Shown here in pieces: positions 7,136 to 12,964 of a stretch of DNA of 12,964 nt; within the stretch, counting starts at the first letter, position 1; every line of letters starts with the position of its first letter. A model generated the notes under the pieces. It was not told the DNA's origin, made no database searches, and saw only the letters and a list, made by a program, of their open reading frames with translations. The DNA lies in the NCBI GenBank assembly GCA_900552325.1, contig URZG01000033.1, forward strand, positions 1-12,964, read 5' to 3'. Origin of the DNA: an uncultured Porphyromonadaceae bacterium (GTDB lineage: Bacteria > Bacteroidota > Bacteroidia > Bacteroidales > Muribaculaceae). Both the position numbers and the translations under genes were made by a program.

Positions 7136-7160
7136 AAAAAGCCCCCTCGGGACGGTTTTT
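7136..7160 (+). terminator. Terminator-like hairpin before the integrase
   Basis: AAAAAGCC...GGTTTTT frames an inner CC-CUCG-GG stem with small bulges and ends in five T. It could stop read-through from the tRNA side into the integrase gene. The stem is imperfect, so confidence is moderate. Confidence 0.4.
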
Positions 7161-7202
7161 GTGTTACCGTAGCTGTGTTACCAATCTCACAAATGTGTTA
7201 CC
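7160..7202. repeat. Three direct TGTGTTACC repeats before the integrase
   Basis: Exact copies of TGTGTTACC lie at 7160-7168, 7174-7182 and 7194-7202. An inverted eight-base match (GGTAACAC) lies at 7089-7096. The last direct copy ends three bases before the integrase ATG. Likely roles are arm-type binding sites for the integrase, or an operator by which it or an excisionase controls its own gene. No -7 promoter box was recognised among them. Confidence 0.75.
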
Positions 7203-7205
7203 ATT

Positions 7206-8381
7206 ATGAGTAAGTACGTCAGATTATTCTTCAACCGGAAGAAGAAAGCCACAACAACAGTGGCAGGAGCCATTGAAATCGTAGTTTGCCTACAAAGGGA
7301 ACGCTGTTATTTTCATTCAGGACATAACGTTACCCTCGACCAATGGGAGAATGGAATGGTGGTTAATCATCCGCGTGCCGTTGTTATCAATGAGGAAATC
7401 CAAAAGAAAGTGACAGAGTTTGAGCATATTCTTATAGCCATGCAGGTGAATAAGGATGATATGACCATTGCCCAATTCAAAACATACCTAAGTGCAGACG
7501 GTGGCAATCGCCGTAATTTTATGGCATGGCTCAGGGAACGTATCAATAATCGTCCGCTTCGCGAAGGTACTCGAAAAGGGCATTTAACCACATACAAAGC
7601 ACTTGAACGATTCGACAAGTTCAAAACCTTTGATGATGTAACCTTGCAACATATCTATCAGTTCGACCTTTTCATAAGGGAGGAGCAAACCTGTACGATG
7701 AAAGGGAAGCCAATCATAAGAAGCCAGGCTGCCATCCACAACTATCACAAACGGTTTAAGTCGTATGTAGCTGAAGCTTTCCGTCTCGGACTTATCAAGG
7801 AAAATCCATACGAGCGTTTTCAAGATAAACGTGGGGAGAAAAGCGACCGTCCTCACCTCACCGAAGCACAAGTGAAAAAGCTAATCCGGATGCGGGAAGA
7901 AAGCACGGATGCCGCAATGAACAGGTATCTTGACTTCTTTCTCTTCCAGACTTTTACAGGCATGGCATATAGCGATGCCAAATCATTCGATTATGAACAG
8001 CACGTTGTCACCATTGATGGCAAAGATTACATTGACGGACATCGTATAAAGACAGGAAATGAGTTTGTAACCCCCATTCTACCAATTACACAGAAAATCT
8101 TGGAACGTAACAATTACAAGATGGAAATAACCTCCAATCAGAAATACAACCAATTCCTTAAAGGTATAGGCTTGGCTCTCAATTGTTCTTTCCCATTAAC
8201 CACACATATTGCCCGCCATACATTCGCCTGTACGGTGGCTCTCGGACAGGGTATATCCAAAGAGGTATTACAATTTATGATGGGGCATACCTCAATAAAG
8301 ACAACTGAAATTTATGCAAAGTTGCCAATGCAATATGTGTCGCAGAATATTGGGGATAAGATGTTCAGAGCGTGGAAGTAA
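7206..8381 (+). CDS. int: Tyrosine recombinase/integrase of the Bacteroidetes mobile-element family
   Basis: The 391-residue protein has an N-terminal arm-DNA-binding region (about 1-95), a SAM-like core-binding domain (about 105-205) and a catalytic domain (about 215-385). Catalytic residues seen are K282 (RIKTGNEF), H334 and R337 (HIARHTF), H361 (MGHTS) and nucleophile Y370 (TEIYAKL). The first arginine of the usual set is absent: box I reads FTGMAYSD with A254 in its place. IntDOT of CTnDOT also lacks this residue, so the enzyme is probably active. It should integrate and excise the element at the tRNA-Arg gene. The ATG at 7206 follows the TGTGTTACC array by three bases and has no Shine-Dalgarno, as usual in this phylum. 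Base composition is clearly AT-richer than in the genes left of the tRNA. A good terminator follows. Confidence 0.93.
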   Translation: MSKYVRLFFNRKKKATTTVAGAIEIVVCLQRERCYFHSGHNVTLDQWENGMVVNHPRAVVINEEIQKKVTEFEHILIAMQVNKDDMTIAQFKTYLSADGGNRRNFMAWLRERINNRPLREGTRKGHLTTYKALERFDKFKTFDDVTLQHIYQFDLFIREEQTCTMKGKPIIRSQAAIHNYHKRFKSYVAEAFRLGLIKENPYERFQDKRGEKSDRPHLTEAQVKKLIRMREESTDAAMNRYLDFFLFQTFTGMAYSDAKSFDYEQHVVTIDGKDYIDGHRIKTGNEFVTPILPITQKILERNNYKMEITSNQKYNQFLKGIGLALNCSFPLTTHIARHTFACTVALGQGISKEVLQFMMGHTSIKTTEIYAKLPMQYVSQNIGDKMFRAWK

Positions 8382-8387
8382 AAATTC

Positions 8388-8419
8388 AAAAGGGAGATGA
8401 TGAAAAACATCTCCTTTTT
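8388..8419 (+). terminator. Rho-independent terminator of the integrase gene
   Basis: AAAAGGGAGATG (8388-8399) pairs with CATCTCCTTTTT (8408-8419) with one bulged G around an eight-base loop. The right arm ends in the T run. It starts six bases after the integrase stop. Confidence 0.85.
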
Positions 8420-8570
8420 GTTTGCTATTTATGCAGATGGCAAATTAACGATAATCAATTGTCAAGGAATTTCTTACTACTGCTGAAAATCAATATTATA
8501 TACAGTCCAAGAAACAAGCCGGGTACATTAACTCCCGGAAAACAACTTAAAGATGGTGACAAGGGTTCGA

Positions 8571-9017
8571 TTATTTCAATTTCCTGACTATCTCCCTACA
8601 TCCTTTCTCGATGGTATTGAAGCATGTGTAATATACCTGTGCTGACTGATAGTGAGGATCCGGGAGGTCTGAAGATTCTCCGAAACAGATGTCGTTAAAT
8701 AATGCGATACAATTCCAATGTGATGGATCCAATAACCGCATCACTTCGGTCTTATGTTGCCTTGTCATAACAATGATTCGGTCGGCTGCATTAACCAATT
8801 CCGCAGTTATCATCACTGCCTTACCACCCATCGAATATCCATGCTCCGCCGCTATTTGACACATGATTCCTTCACGTTCTTGCCCGTATGGGACATCTGT
8901 TCCACATGATAGAATCTCAATGTCTTCAAGGCTTGTTTCCTGAATCATTTTTCTCAATATGACCTCGGCAACTGCCGAGCGGCTTGCATTACCGGTACAC
9001 ACAAATACAATCTTCAT
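8571..9017 (-). CDS. Low-molecular-weight protein tyrosine phosphatase family protein
   Basis: The 148-residue protein starts with the phosphatase loop VCTGNASRS, with nucleophile C7 and R13 in CX5R. The general acid is D120 in DLPDPHY. These mark the LMW-PTP family, which removes phosphate from phosphotyrosine or phosphoarginine; arsenate reductases share the fold. The normal second loop cysteine (pattern CxGNxCRS) is Ser12 here, so the usual protective disulfide cannot form there. DPHY argues for a phosphatase rather than an arsenate reductase. No membrane segment is seen. It is the last gene of the SMR-MFS operon, 30 bp after the MFS stop, so it probably serves the same regulon; its substrate is unknown. 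Confidence 0.83.
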   Translation of the reverse strand: MKIVFVCTGNASRSAVAEVILRKMIQETSLEDIEILSCGTDVPYGQEREGIMCQIAAEHGYSMGGKAVMITAELVNAADRIIVMTRQHKTEVMRLLDPSHWNCIALFNDICFGESSDLPDPHYQSAQVYYTCFNTIEKGCREIVRKLK

Positions 9018-9047
9018 TGGAGCGGATTTATTTATAAAATGAATATG

Positions 9048-10241
9048 TTACATTCCCGCCGGATTAACTTTTTGTTTTGAGCAATTGACAAGGAGGGAAG
9101 CCACTATGAAAAATATTCCCGTGCATACTACCCCTGTCCAACTGAAATGCTCCCAAGACAAGCCTGCGACAAAAGTCCCGACTGAACCGCCAAGAAAATA
9201 GACTGTCATATAGACTGTGTTTATCCTATTTATGGCTGAATCGTCCAATGCAACCACGCTGGCTTGATTTGACAGATGCACACACTGCATCCCGGCATCA
9301 ATCAACAGAATAGCTATGATTATCCACAAATAGCTGTTATCTCCATACAGTGCAATTATCCATGTCAATAACATCAGGCAAGCTCCTATGACTGAAAAGA
9401 ATCTCACCCCGTATTTCGGGATATAGCCGCTAATGAACACCACCGTCGAGGCCCCCGCTAATCCGCATAGACCGAGTATGCCGATAATGTTGTCACTTGC
9501 ATAGAACGGAGCCTGTTTCAATCTGAATGCAAGGCAGCTCCACAATGCAAAGAATGAAGCGTATGCCAATGATGCCCTTAGTGATGCGACACGAAGATAA
9601 GGGTATTTTGCAAACAACCGCAGTAATGATTTCAAAAGATTTAAATATGTGTCCTGTTTGAGAGGCGGTAATGACGGCAACATTCTATGAATCATTGCAA
9701 AACAGCCAAGCATAAAGAAACTTGCCACGAAATAAACAGAACGCCAGCCATATGTGTCAGCCAATAATCCACTGACGACACGAGACCCCAAGATACCGAT
9801 GAGAAGACATGATTGTATGATACCCACGTTACGGACTTTGTGTACGGGAGAAGAATTATATGATACCAAAGGGATGAAGAATTGCGGCATAACGGACGAT
9901 GCACCTGCGAAAAAAGATGCTATCCACATACAATATATATTTGGTGAAACTGCTATTGAAAGCAATGCAGATGCCGAAATAATGTAGTTTGCCAATATAA
10001 GTTTCTTTCTTGACAGCAAGTCACCAAGTGGAATGACAAACAGAAGTCCTGCCATATATCCAATCTGGGTCAATGTCGCCACAATACTGGCTGAAAAGTC
10101 AGTCACATTAAAAGCTCTTGCCATACTTCCCAATAATGGCTGATTGTAGTAGCAATTCGCCACCGAAAGTCCGGTGGCGATTGCCATAAGAGCGAGCAAG
10201 GGAGTTGGAATACCTTGATTTTGTTTCAATTCATATCTCAT
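9048..10241 (-). CDS. Major facilitator superfamily exporter (drug/H+ antiporter type)
   Basis: The 397-residue, strongly hydrophobic protein has about 12 predicted inner-membrane helices by eye. The signature NCYYNQPLL (29-37) in helix 1 and motif A GDLLSRKK (73-80) between helices 2 and 3 fit bacterial MFS exporters of the drug-efflux kind. A long cytoplasmic loop near residues 185-205 splits the two six-helix halves. No substrate motif can be assigned. The start lies 13 bp after the SMR stop, so the two exporters are made together. AT-rich codon use matches the neighbouring cargo and differs from the host genes. Confidence 0.85.
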   Translation of the reverse strand: MRYELKQNQGIPTPLLALMAIATGLSVANCYYNQPLLGSMARAFNVTDFSASIVATLTQIGYMAGLLFVIPLGDLLSRKKLILANYIISASALLSIAVSPNIYCMWIASFFAGASSVMPQFFIPLVSYNSSPVHKVRNVGIIQSCLLIGILGSRVVSGLLADTYGWRSVYFVASFFMLGCFAMIHRMLPSLPPLKQDTYLNLLKSLLRLFAKYPYLRVASLRASLAYASFFALWSCLAFRLKQAPFYASDNIIGILGLCGLAGASTVVFISGYIPKYGVRFFSVIGACLMLLTWIIALYGDNSYLWIIIAILLIDAGMQCVHLSNQASVVALDDSAINRINTVYMTVYFLGGSVGTFVAGLSWEHFSWTGVVCTGIFFIVASLLVNCSKQKVNPAGM

Positions 10242-10254
10242 GAGCCTATTGTTA

Positions 10255-10581
10255 CTATGATGAGACTGCCTTCAATCCAATCAAAGACAAAATGAGGGTG
10301 ACTAAAAAGAAAATTCTTATGGGAGCCGTAGATTCCTTGAAAAAGATTATTCCGACCAAGACAGTGCCTACCGCCCCAATTCCGGTCCAAACGGCATAGG
10401 CCGTGCCCAAGGGTAAGGTTCGGACTGCTTTTGCAAGGAGTGCCATACTCAAGACCGTGGAAGCAAGAAATCCACTTCCCCACAGATAGTATTCAAAACC
10501 GGAGGCAGACCTTGCTTTACCTAAACAGAATGTCAGGCTTACCTCAAATAATCCAGCCAATAATAATATTATCCAATTCAT
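10255..10581 (-). CDS. Small multidrug resistance (SMR) transporter, Gdx/SugE-like
   Basis: The 108-residue protein has four membrane helices; SMR proteins work as antiparallel dimers swapping protons for cations. The essential glutamate is E13 (AGLFEV), and the helix 3 signature PLGTAYAVWTGIGAVG (57-72) is that of the Gdx/SugE branch, which exports guanidinium. S45, Y62 and W65 appear to match the Gdx binding-site serine, tyrosine and tryptophan, with three extra residues in the first loop. The Gdx tryptophan near E13 (W16 in E. coli SugE) is leucine here, so the substrate may differ from guanidinium. It is first in the minus-strand operon, with a -7 box about 24 bp upstream. No ykkC-type guanidine riboswitch was recognised; the leader is too short for one. 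Confidence 0.87.
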   Translation of the reverse strand: MNWIILLLAGLFEVSLTFCLGKARSASGFEYYLWGSGFLASTVLSMALLAKAVRTLPLGTAYAVWTGIGAVGTVLVGIIFFKESTAPIRIFFLVTLILSLIGLKAVSS

Positions 10582-10604
10582 ATCTGTATTTTTTAAATCG
10601 GATG

Positions 10605-10612
10605 CAAAATTA
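10605..10612 (-). promoter_or_regulatory. -7 box (TAATTTTG) of the SMR-MFS-phosphatase operon
   Basis: On the minus strand TAATTTTG matches TAnnTTTG exactly and gives a leader of roughly 17 bases before the SMR ATG. The -33 region lacks TTTG and is overlapped by one arm of the inverted repeat at 10633-10644. A weak -33 plus an overlapping operator suggests a promoter that needs activation. Confidence 0.6.
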
Positions 10613-10632
10613 GCTAAAACATAGCGCGCAAC

Positions 10633-10672
10633 TTTTTACATATGGCAAAAACGGTTTTATCATATGTAAAAA
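10633..10672. promoter_or_regulatory. Perfect 12-bp inverted repeat, probable operator
   Basis: TTTTTACATATG (10633-10644) and CATATGTAAAAA (10661-10672) are exact inverted copies with a 16-bp spacer, which itself holds AAAAC-G-GTTTT. Each arm contains the palindrome CATATG, and the two palindrome centres are 22 bp apart, about two helical turns. It lies between the divergent SMR operon and the Crp/Fnr gene and is the natural candidate site for that regulator, although it does not match the classic CRP or FNR consensus. Confidence 0.7.
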
Positions 10673-10707
10673 TCAGTTCTGCCATCCTGATTCTGCCGGA
10701 TATTTAG

Positions 10708-10715
10708 TAATTTTG
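10708..10715 (+). promoter_or_regulatory. -7 box (TAATTTTG) of the Crp/Fnr regulator gene
   Basis: The match to TAnnTTTG is exact and lies 24 bp before the ATG at 10740. It has the same sequence and the same distance to the start codon as the divergent SMR box. There is no clean TTTG at -33; CCTG at 10686-10689 is the nearest. Confidence 0.6.
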
Positions 10716-10739
10716 CAAATAAATCGGAACCTATAAATT

Positions 10740-11312
10740 ATGGATATAAAGCAGATAATCACCCAACGATATGCGATGCCTGAGTCATCTCTAAGCCGAT
10801 TAAAGGAATGTCTGTCGGAAGTTTCATATCCTAAGGGATACCGGGTGTTGGAGAATGGGAAAATTGAAAAAGACATCTTTTTCATAAAGAAGGGAATTGT
10901 CCGTGCCTTTACTTTAATGGACGGGAAGGACATTACATTTTGGATTGGTAAGGAAGGAGCAACCATAGTTTCCATGAAGGGATATGTGAACGAAGAACCC
11001 GGCTATGAAACCATGGAGCTGATGGAAGACTCAATCTTGTATGTATTATCACGAAAAAAATTACAGGATTTATTTTTGCAGGACTTACATATTGCTAATT
11101 GGGGACGGCGATATGCCGAGATGGAATTGCTTGCTGCCGAAGAAAGGTTGATTTCCATGCTTTCTGTCATCGCCTCGGAGCGTTACAGCGAATTGCTGAA
11201 GAATAATCCGGATTTGCTGCAACGCGTACCTCTCGGAAGCATAGCTACTTATTTAGGTATTACACAAACAAGTCTGAGCCGGATTAGGGCAAAAGTAAAA
11301 TTGTTTAAATGA
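10740..11312 (+). CDS. Crp/Fnr-family transcriptional regulator
   Basis: The 190-residue protein has an N-terminal cyclic-nucleotide-binding-like beta barrel (about 20-110, with YRVLENGKIEKDIFFIKKGI), a dimer helix (about 115-145) and a C-terminal helix-turn-helix, VPLGSIATYLGITQTSLSRI (about 165-184). Only one cysteine (C22) is present, so an FNR iron-sulfur cluster is excluded. The cAMP-binding arginine/serine pattern of E. coli CRP is not seen, so the signal is unknown. It is divergent from the SMR-MFS-phosphatase operon with a perfect inverted repeat between, so it probably controls that operon and itself. Base composition matches the mobile cargo. Confidence 0.88.
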   Translation: MDIKQIITQRYAMPESSLSRLKECLSEVSYPKGYRVLENGKIEKDIFFIKKGIVRAFTLMDGKDITFWIGKEGATIVSMKGYVNEEPGYETMELMEDSILYVLSRKKLQDLFLQDLHIANWGRRYAEMELLAAEERLISMLSVIASERYSELLKNNPDLLQRVPLGSIATYLGITQTSLSRIRAKVKLFK

Positions 11313-11660
11313 AGGTGGAAAAATCTCTGAAAACTGTAAATGCATGTTGAATAAGTTATGGTCTGATTATATTATATATATCCATAACTATATGTACTCA
11401 TTTCCTTATCTATAGATATTATGGCTGGGGAAAGAGAACGTCATAAGGCAATTTCCCAGTCTGCCAACTCCAACAATTTATCTTTTCCCCCGTTCTACAT
11501 CCACACCTTGAAAAGCACAAATACCGGCAATATCGCATCAAAATCGGTAAATCAACGAAACTTACCGCAATTAAAAATTCTAAACAATCATTAATTGTTC
11601 ACAAAACGCTTTCTTTCTCTTACTCCATTTTTCGCTATCAGTACATTTTTAGTACATTTT
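11313..11660. other. AT-rich non-coding stretch with several small inverted repeats
   Basis: No convincing gene is seen. Inverted pairs are AGTTATGG/CCATAACT (11354-11361, 11382-11389), CTGGGGAAA/TTTCCCAG with one bulge (11425-11433, 11452-11459), CGGTAA/TTACCG (11545-11550, 11562-11567) and AACAAT/ATTGTT (11583-11588, 11594-11599). The last, read on the minus strand, is followed by a T-rich run and could be a weak terminator for pcfJ. The block separates the cargo module from the conjugation-type gene. Confidence 0.5.
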
Positions 11661-11661
11661 T
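11640..11661. repeat. Tandem AGTACATTTTT repeat
   Basis: Two exact 11-bp copies lie back to back at 11640-11650 and 11651-11661, ending on the last base of the minus-strand pcfJ stop codon. One helical turn per unit would place a bound protein on the same DNA face twice. Role unknown. Confidence 0.65.
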
Positions 11662-12923
11662 CAGACAATATTTGTGTTGATATATAAGCATTTAACGCGA
11701 TTAAAAATTATCCGGTCATGGTAGTCGGTGTTCTTGTTACATACGCCTCTTGACTGAACCACTCGGAGGGTGCGGAGGTCAACCTCGATGGTCTCGATTA
11801 TCCTGCCGTCTATTCTCGCCGAGAGGATAAGGCTGTTTTCACGCTGGTCGTAGGCTGCGCTGAACAGACAGATGTGCTGACTTTCGGCTTCCTGCCGGTA
11901 TTCCTCAACGCTTTCCAATACCTTGACCTCAATCTCTCCGTCATTGATACGGATGCCGAAGAATTTCTCTTTCTGTTCCTTAAAACTTGCCTCCCTCTCC
12001 TGGGCTTTGCGGATGTCATCGGCTCTTTTCTTCTTGTCTTCAAGAATATGTACCTTTCTCATATAGCGGTCGTGTTCCTCTTTGAGATTGGCGGGGCAGA
12101 TGTATTTGGGGGATTGTATGTCCTTTCCACAACGCTCCAACATCTTGATGTAGTCCATCCACATCTGCGAGTCCTTGACCTTGTAGCCGTTGCGGTTGGC
12201 TACCTTGATGGTGCTCCAATAGGTGTCAATCTCCGCCTTATAGGTCGGTCTTGCACATAGGTATCGGAGCAACTCTATCTCGTTGACTTTCATCAGCGTT
12301 TCCGCCTTTGGATTGGTAAGCAACTCTTGGAACATCGTCACGGGGTGGATATGGTGGCAACTCCCTTTGAAGCCGTTGCGTTTGATGGTGTCCGTTACCT
12401 TGATGCGGGGATATACCCAGTCGTCGGATATGCGCTGGAAGGCTTCATTGTCACGCCTTATCTCCAATGGAGAACCGAAGGCGAAACAGTCTATGTAGTG
12501 TCCCAATGTCCTCTGCAAACCTACAACGACAGTCTTGCCCTTCGGGTCAATCCAATAACTGCCGATTTCAAGATAGGCGGGGTTAGCCTTCAGACCCTTG
12601 CGCATTTCAACCATCATCAGGAACATTCTGACTACCTGATAGTCCTCCATAGTGGTGATTACGTTGAAATAGGACTTGTCACGGATAACACGCTCTTTGG
12701 TGTCCTTGATTTCAATCCGTGTGCCACATTCGGGACATAGGCACATTCCGTTACGGCTCTCCAACCACTCGTGACCGCATTTCATGCAGGTACACATTCC
12801 GGATTTAAGGCGGTAGCCATAGTGATTGATAGTAGAGTTGAGAGCCCAATTCATTTGGGGAGTGGTGAGCGGGCGAAGTCGCCCGTTCAGTTCCACTATA
12901 TGCCGTTCATCACTACTGTCCAC
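11661..12923 (-). CDS. PcfJ-domain protein of conjugative elements, 5' end probably altered
   Basis: The protein resembles the PcfJ-like proteins encoded on Bacteroidetes conjugative elements, named after a gene of enterococcal plasmid pCF10; their function is poorly known. It has a zinc-ribbon-like motif, C46-x2-C49 and C63-x2-C66, followed by a long globular region and a charged helical stretch (about 275-325). The family N-terminus normally begins with a short lead and then a segment like LNGRLRPLTTPQMNWA, which is at residues 12-27 here. The only starts available are GTGs at 12923 and 12896. The frame is open to the window edge without an ATG, through sequence that looks like an insertion-sequence end. 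The native start is therefore probably displaced by a few codons, and expression is uncertain. A PcfK-like gene would be expected upstream, beyond the edge. Confidence 0.7.
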   Translation of the reverse strand: MDSSDERHIVELNGRLRPLTTPQMNWALNSTINHYGYRLKSGMCTCMKCGHEWLESRNGMCLCPECGTRIEIKDTKERVIRDKSYFNVITTMEDYQVVRMFLMMVEMRKGLKANPAYLEIGSYWIDPKGKTVVVGLQRTLGHYIDCFAFGSPLEIRRDNEAFQRISDDWVYPRIKVTDTIKRNGFKGSCHHIHPVTMFQELLTNPKAETLMKVNEIELLRYLCARPTYKAEIDTYWSTIKVANRNGYKVKDSQMWMDYIKMLERCGKDIQSPKYICPANLKEEHDRYMRKVHILEDKKKRADDIRKAQEREASFKEQKEKFFGIRINDGEIEVKVLESVEEYRQEAESQHICLFSAAYDQRENSLILSARIDGRIIETIEVDLRTLRVVQSRGVCNKNTDYHDRIIFNRVKCLYINTNIV

Positions 12924-12964
12924 TAAAAAATGGACGGGGTTAAAAATTAAATAAATTCGGTTCA
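12915..12964. mobile_element. Possible end of an IS3-type insertion sequence (cut by window edge)
   Basis: CTGTCCACTAAAAAATGGAC, then GGGG, resembles the terminal repeat style of IS150-group IS3 elements (as I recall it, CTGACCCCAAAAAGTTGGAC). It also contains the inverted pair GTCCA/TGGAC. It joins pcfJ where the family N-terminus should continue. No transposase is in view, so this remains a pattern-based guess. Confidence 0.35.

Larger units (their letters stand above)
6991..12964. mobile_element. Left portion of an integrative (ICE or mobilizable) element in tRNA-Arg
   Basis: Evidence is combined: a tRNA 3' end as the boundary, an abrupt fall in GC, a tyrosine integrase starting about 215 bp inside and pointing away from the tRNA, short repeats before the integrase, accessory efflux cargo, and a PcfJ-domain gene of conjugative elements. 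No second copy of the tRNA 3' end is present within the window, so the far end and the conjugation genes lie beyond it. Whether it transfers itself is unknown. Confidence 0.75.

Noticed and set aside
7160..7202. CRISPR array for the TGTGTTACC repeats
   Set aside because: The repeats are nine bases with 5-11 base spacers and no cas genes; far from CRISPR dimensions.
8555..8575. Second attachment site based on GGGTTCGA
   Set aside because: Only eight bases match the tRNA T loop and the rest diverges, so it is a chance match.
8372..8587. Short plus-strand frame after the integrase
   Set aside because: It runs through the integrase terminator hairpin and into the end of the phosphatase gene, with no leader signals or recognisable protein features.
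10255..10740. ykkC guanidine riboswitch before the SMR gene
   Set aside because: The promoter box leaves a leader of only about 17 bases and no riboswitch-like structure is present.
11874..12260. Hydrophobic plus-strand frame inside pcfJ
   Set aside because: It is the complement of the charged helical part of PcfJ, which turns Glu/Lys codons into Phe/Leu codons; not a membrane protein gene.

Overview
The window joins two kinds of Bacteroidales DNA at a tRNA gene. Positions 1 to about 6990 are GC-rich chromosomal housekeeping DNA. Positions from about 6991 to the right edge are AT-richer and look like the first 6 kb of an integrated mobile element. The phylum is shown by Bacteroidetes -7 promoter boxes (TAnnTTTG, four before host or cargo genes with no Shine-Dalgarno), a PorX response regulator, a DUF4286 protein next to ruvC, and a Bacteroidetes-type tyrosine integrase. 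The high GC of the host part would fit Muribaculaceae or Alistipes-like gut bacteria, but the genus cannot be fixed from this sequence.

Host part. The 3' end of a probable SprE/PorW-like gene is followed by porX, tsaE and birA in a tight operon with ATGA or similar overlaps. A new promoter then starts a family 2 glycosyltransferase, followed by a DUF4286 gene and ruvC, the last two overlapping by ATGA. About 185 bp of strongly structured intergenic DNA separates ruvC from a convergent thioredoxin gene (trxA). dapA is divergent from trxA. A tRNA-Arg(TCT) with its own promoter and terminator ends the host part.

Mobile part. Just past the tRNA come an inverted repeat, a terminator-like hairpin, three direct TGTGTTACC repeats (plus one inverted 8-bp match) and a tyrosine recombinase, the usual layout of one end of an integrative element attached at a tRNA. 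Next is a cargo module: a minus-strand operon of a Gdx/SugE-like SMR exporter, an MFS exporter and a low-molecular-weight protein tyrosine phosphatase. It is divergent from a Crp/Fnr-type regulator, with a perfect 12-bp inverted repeat between them. After about 350 bp of non-coding AT-rich DNA comes a PcfJ-domain gene typical of conjugative elements. Its 5' end runs into a sequence resembling an IS3-type terminal repeat at the window edge.

The best candidates for something new are the regulated SMR-MFS-phosphatase cassette, whose SMR and phosphatase each lack a usual conserved residue, the repeat array in front of the integrase, and a three-way-junction RNA candidate just downstream of trxA. 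The second attachment site and most of the mobile element lie outside the window.
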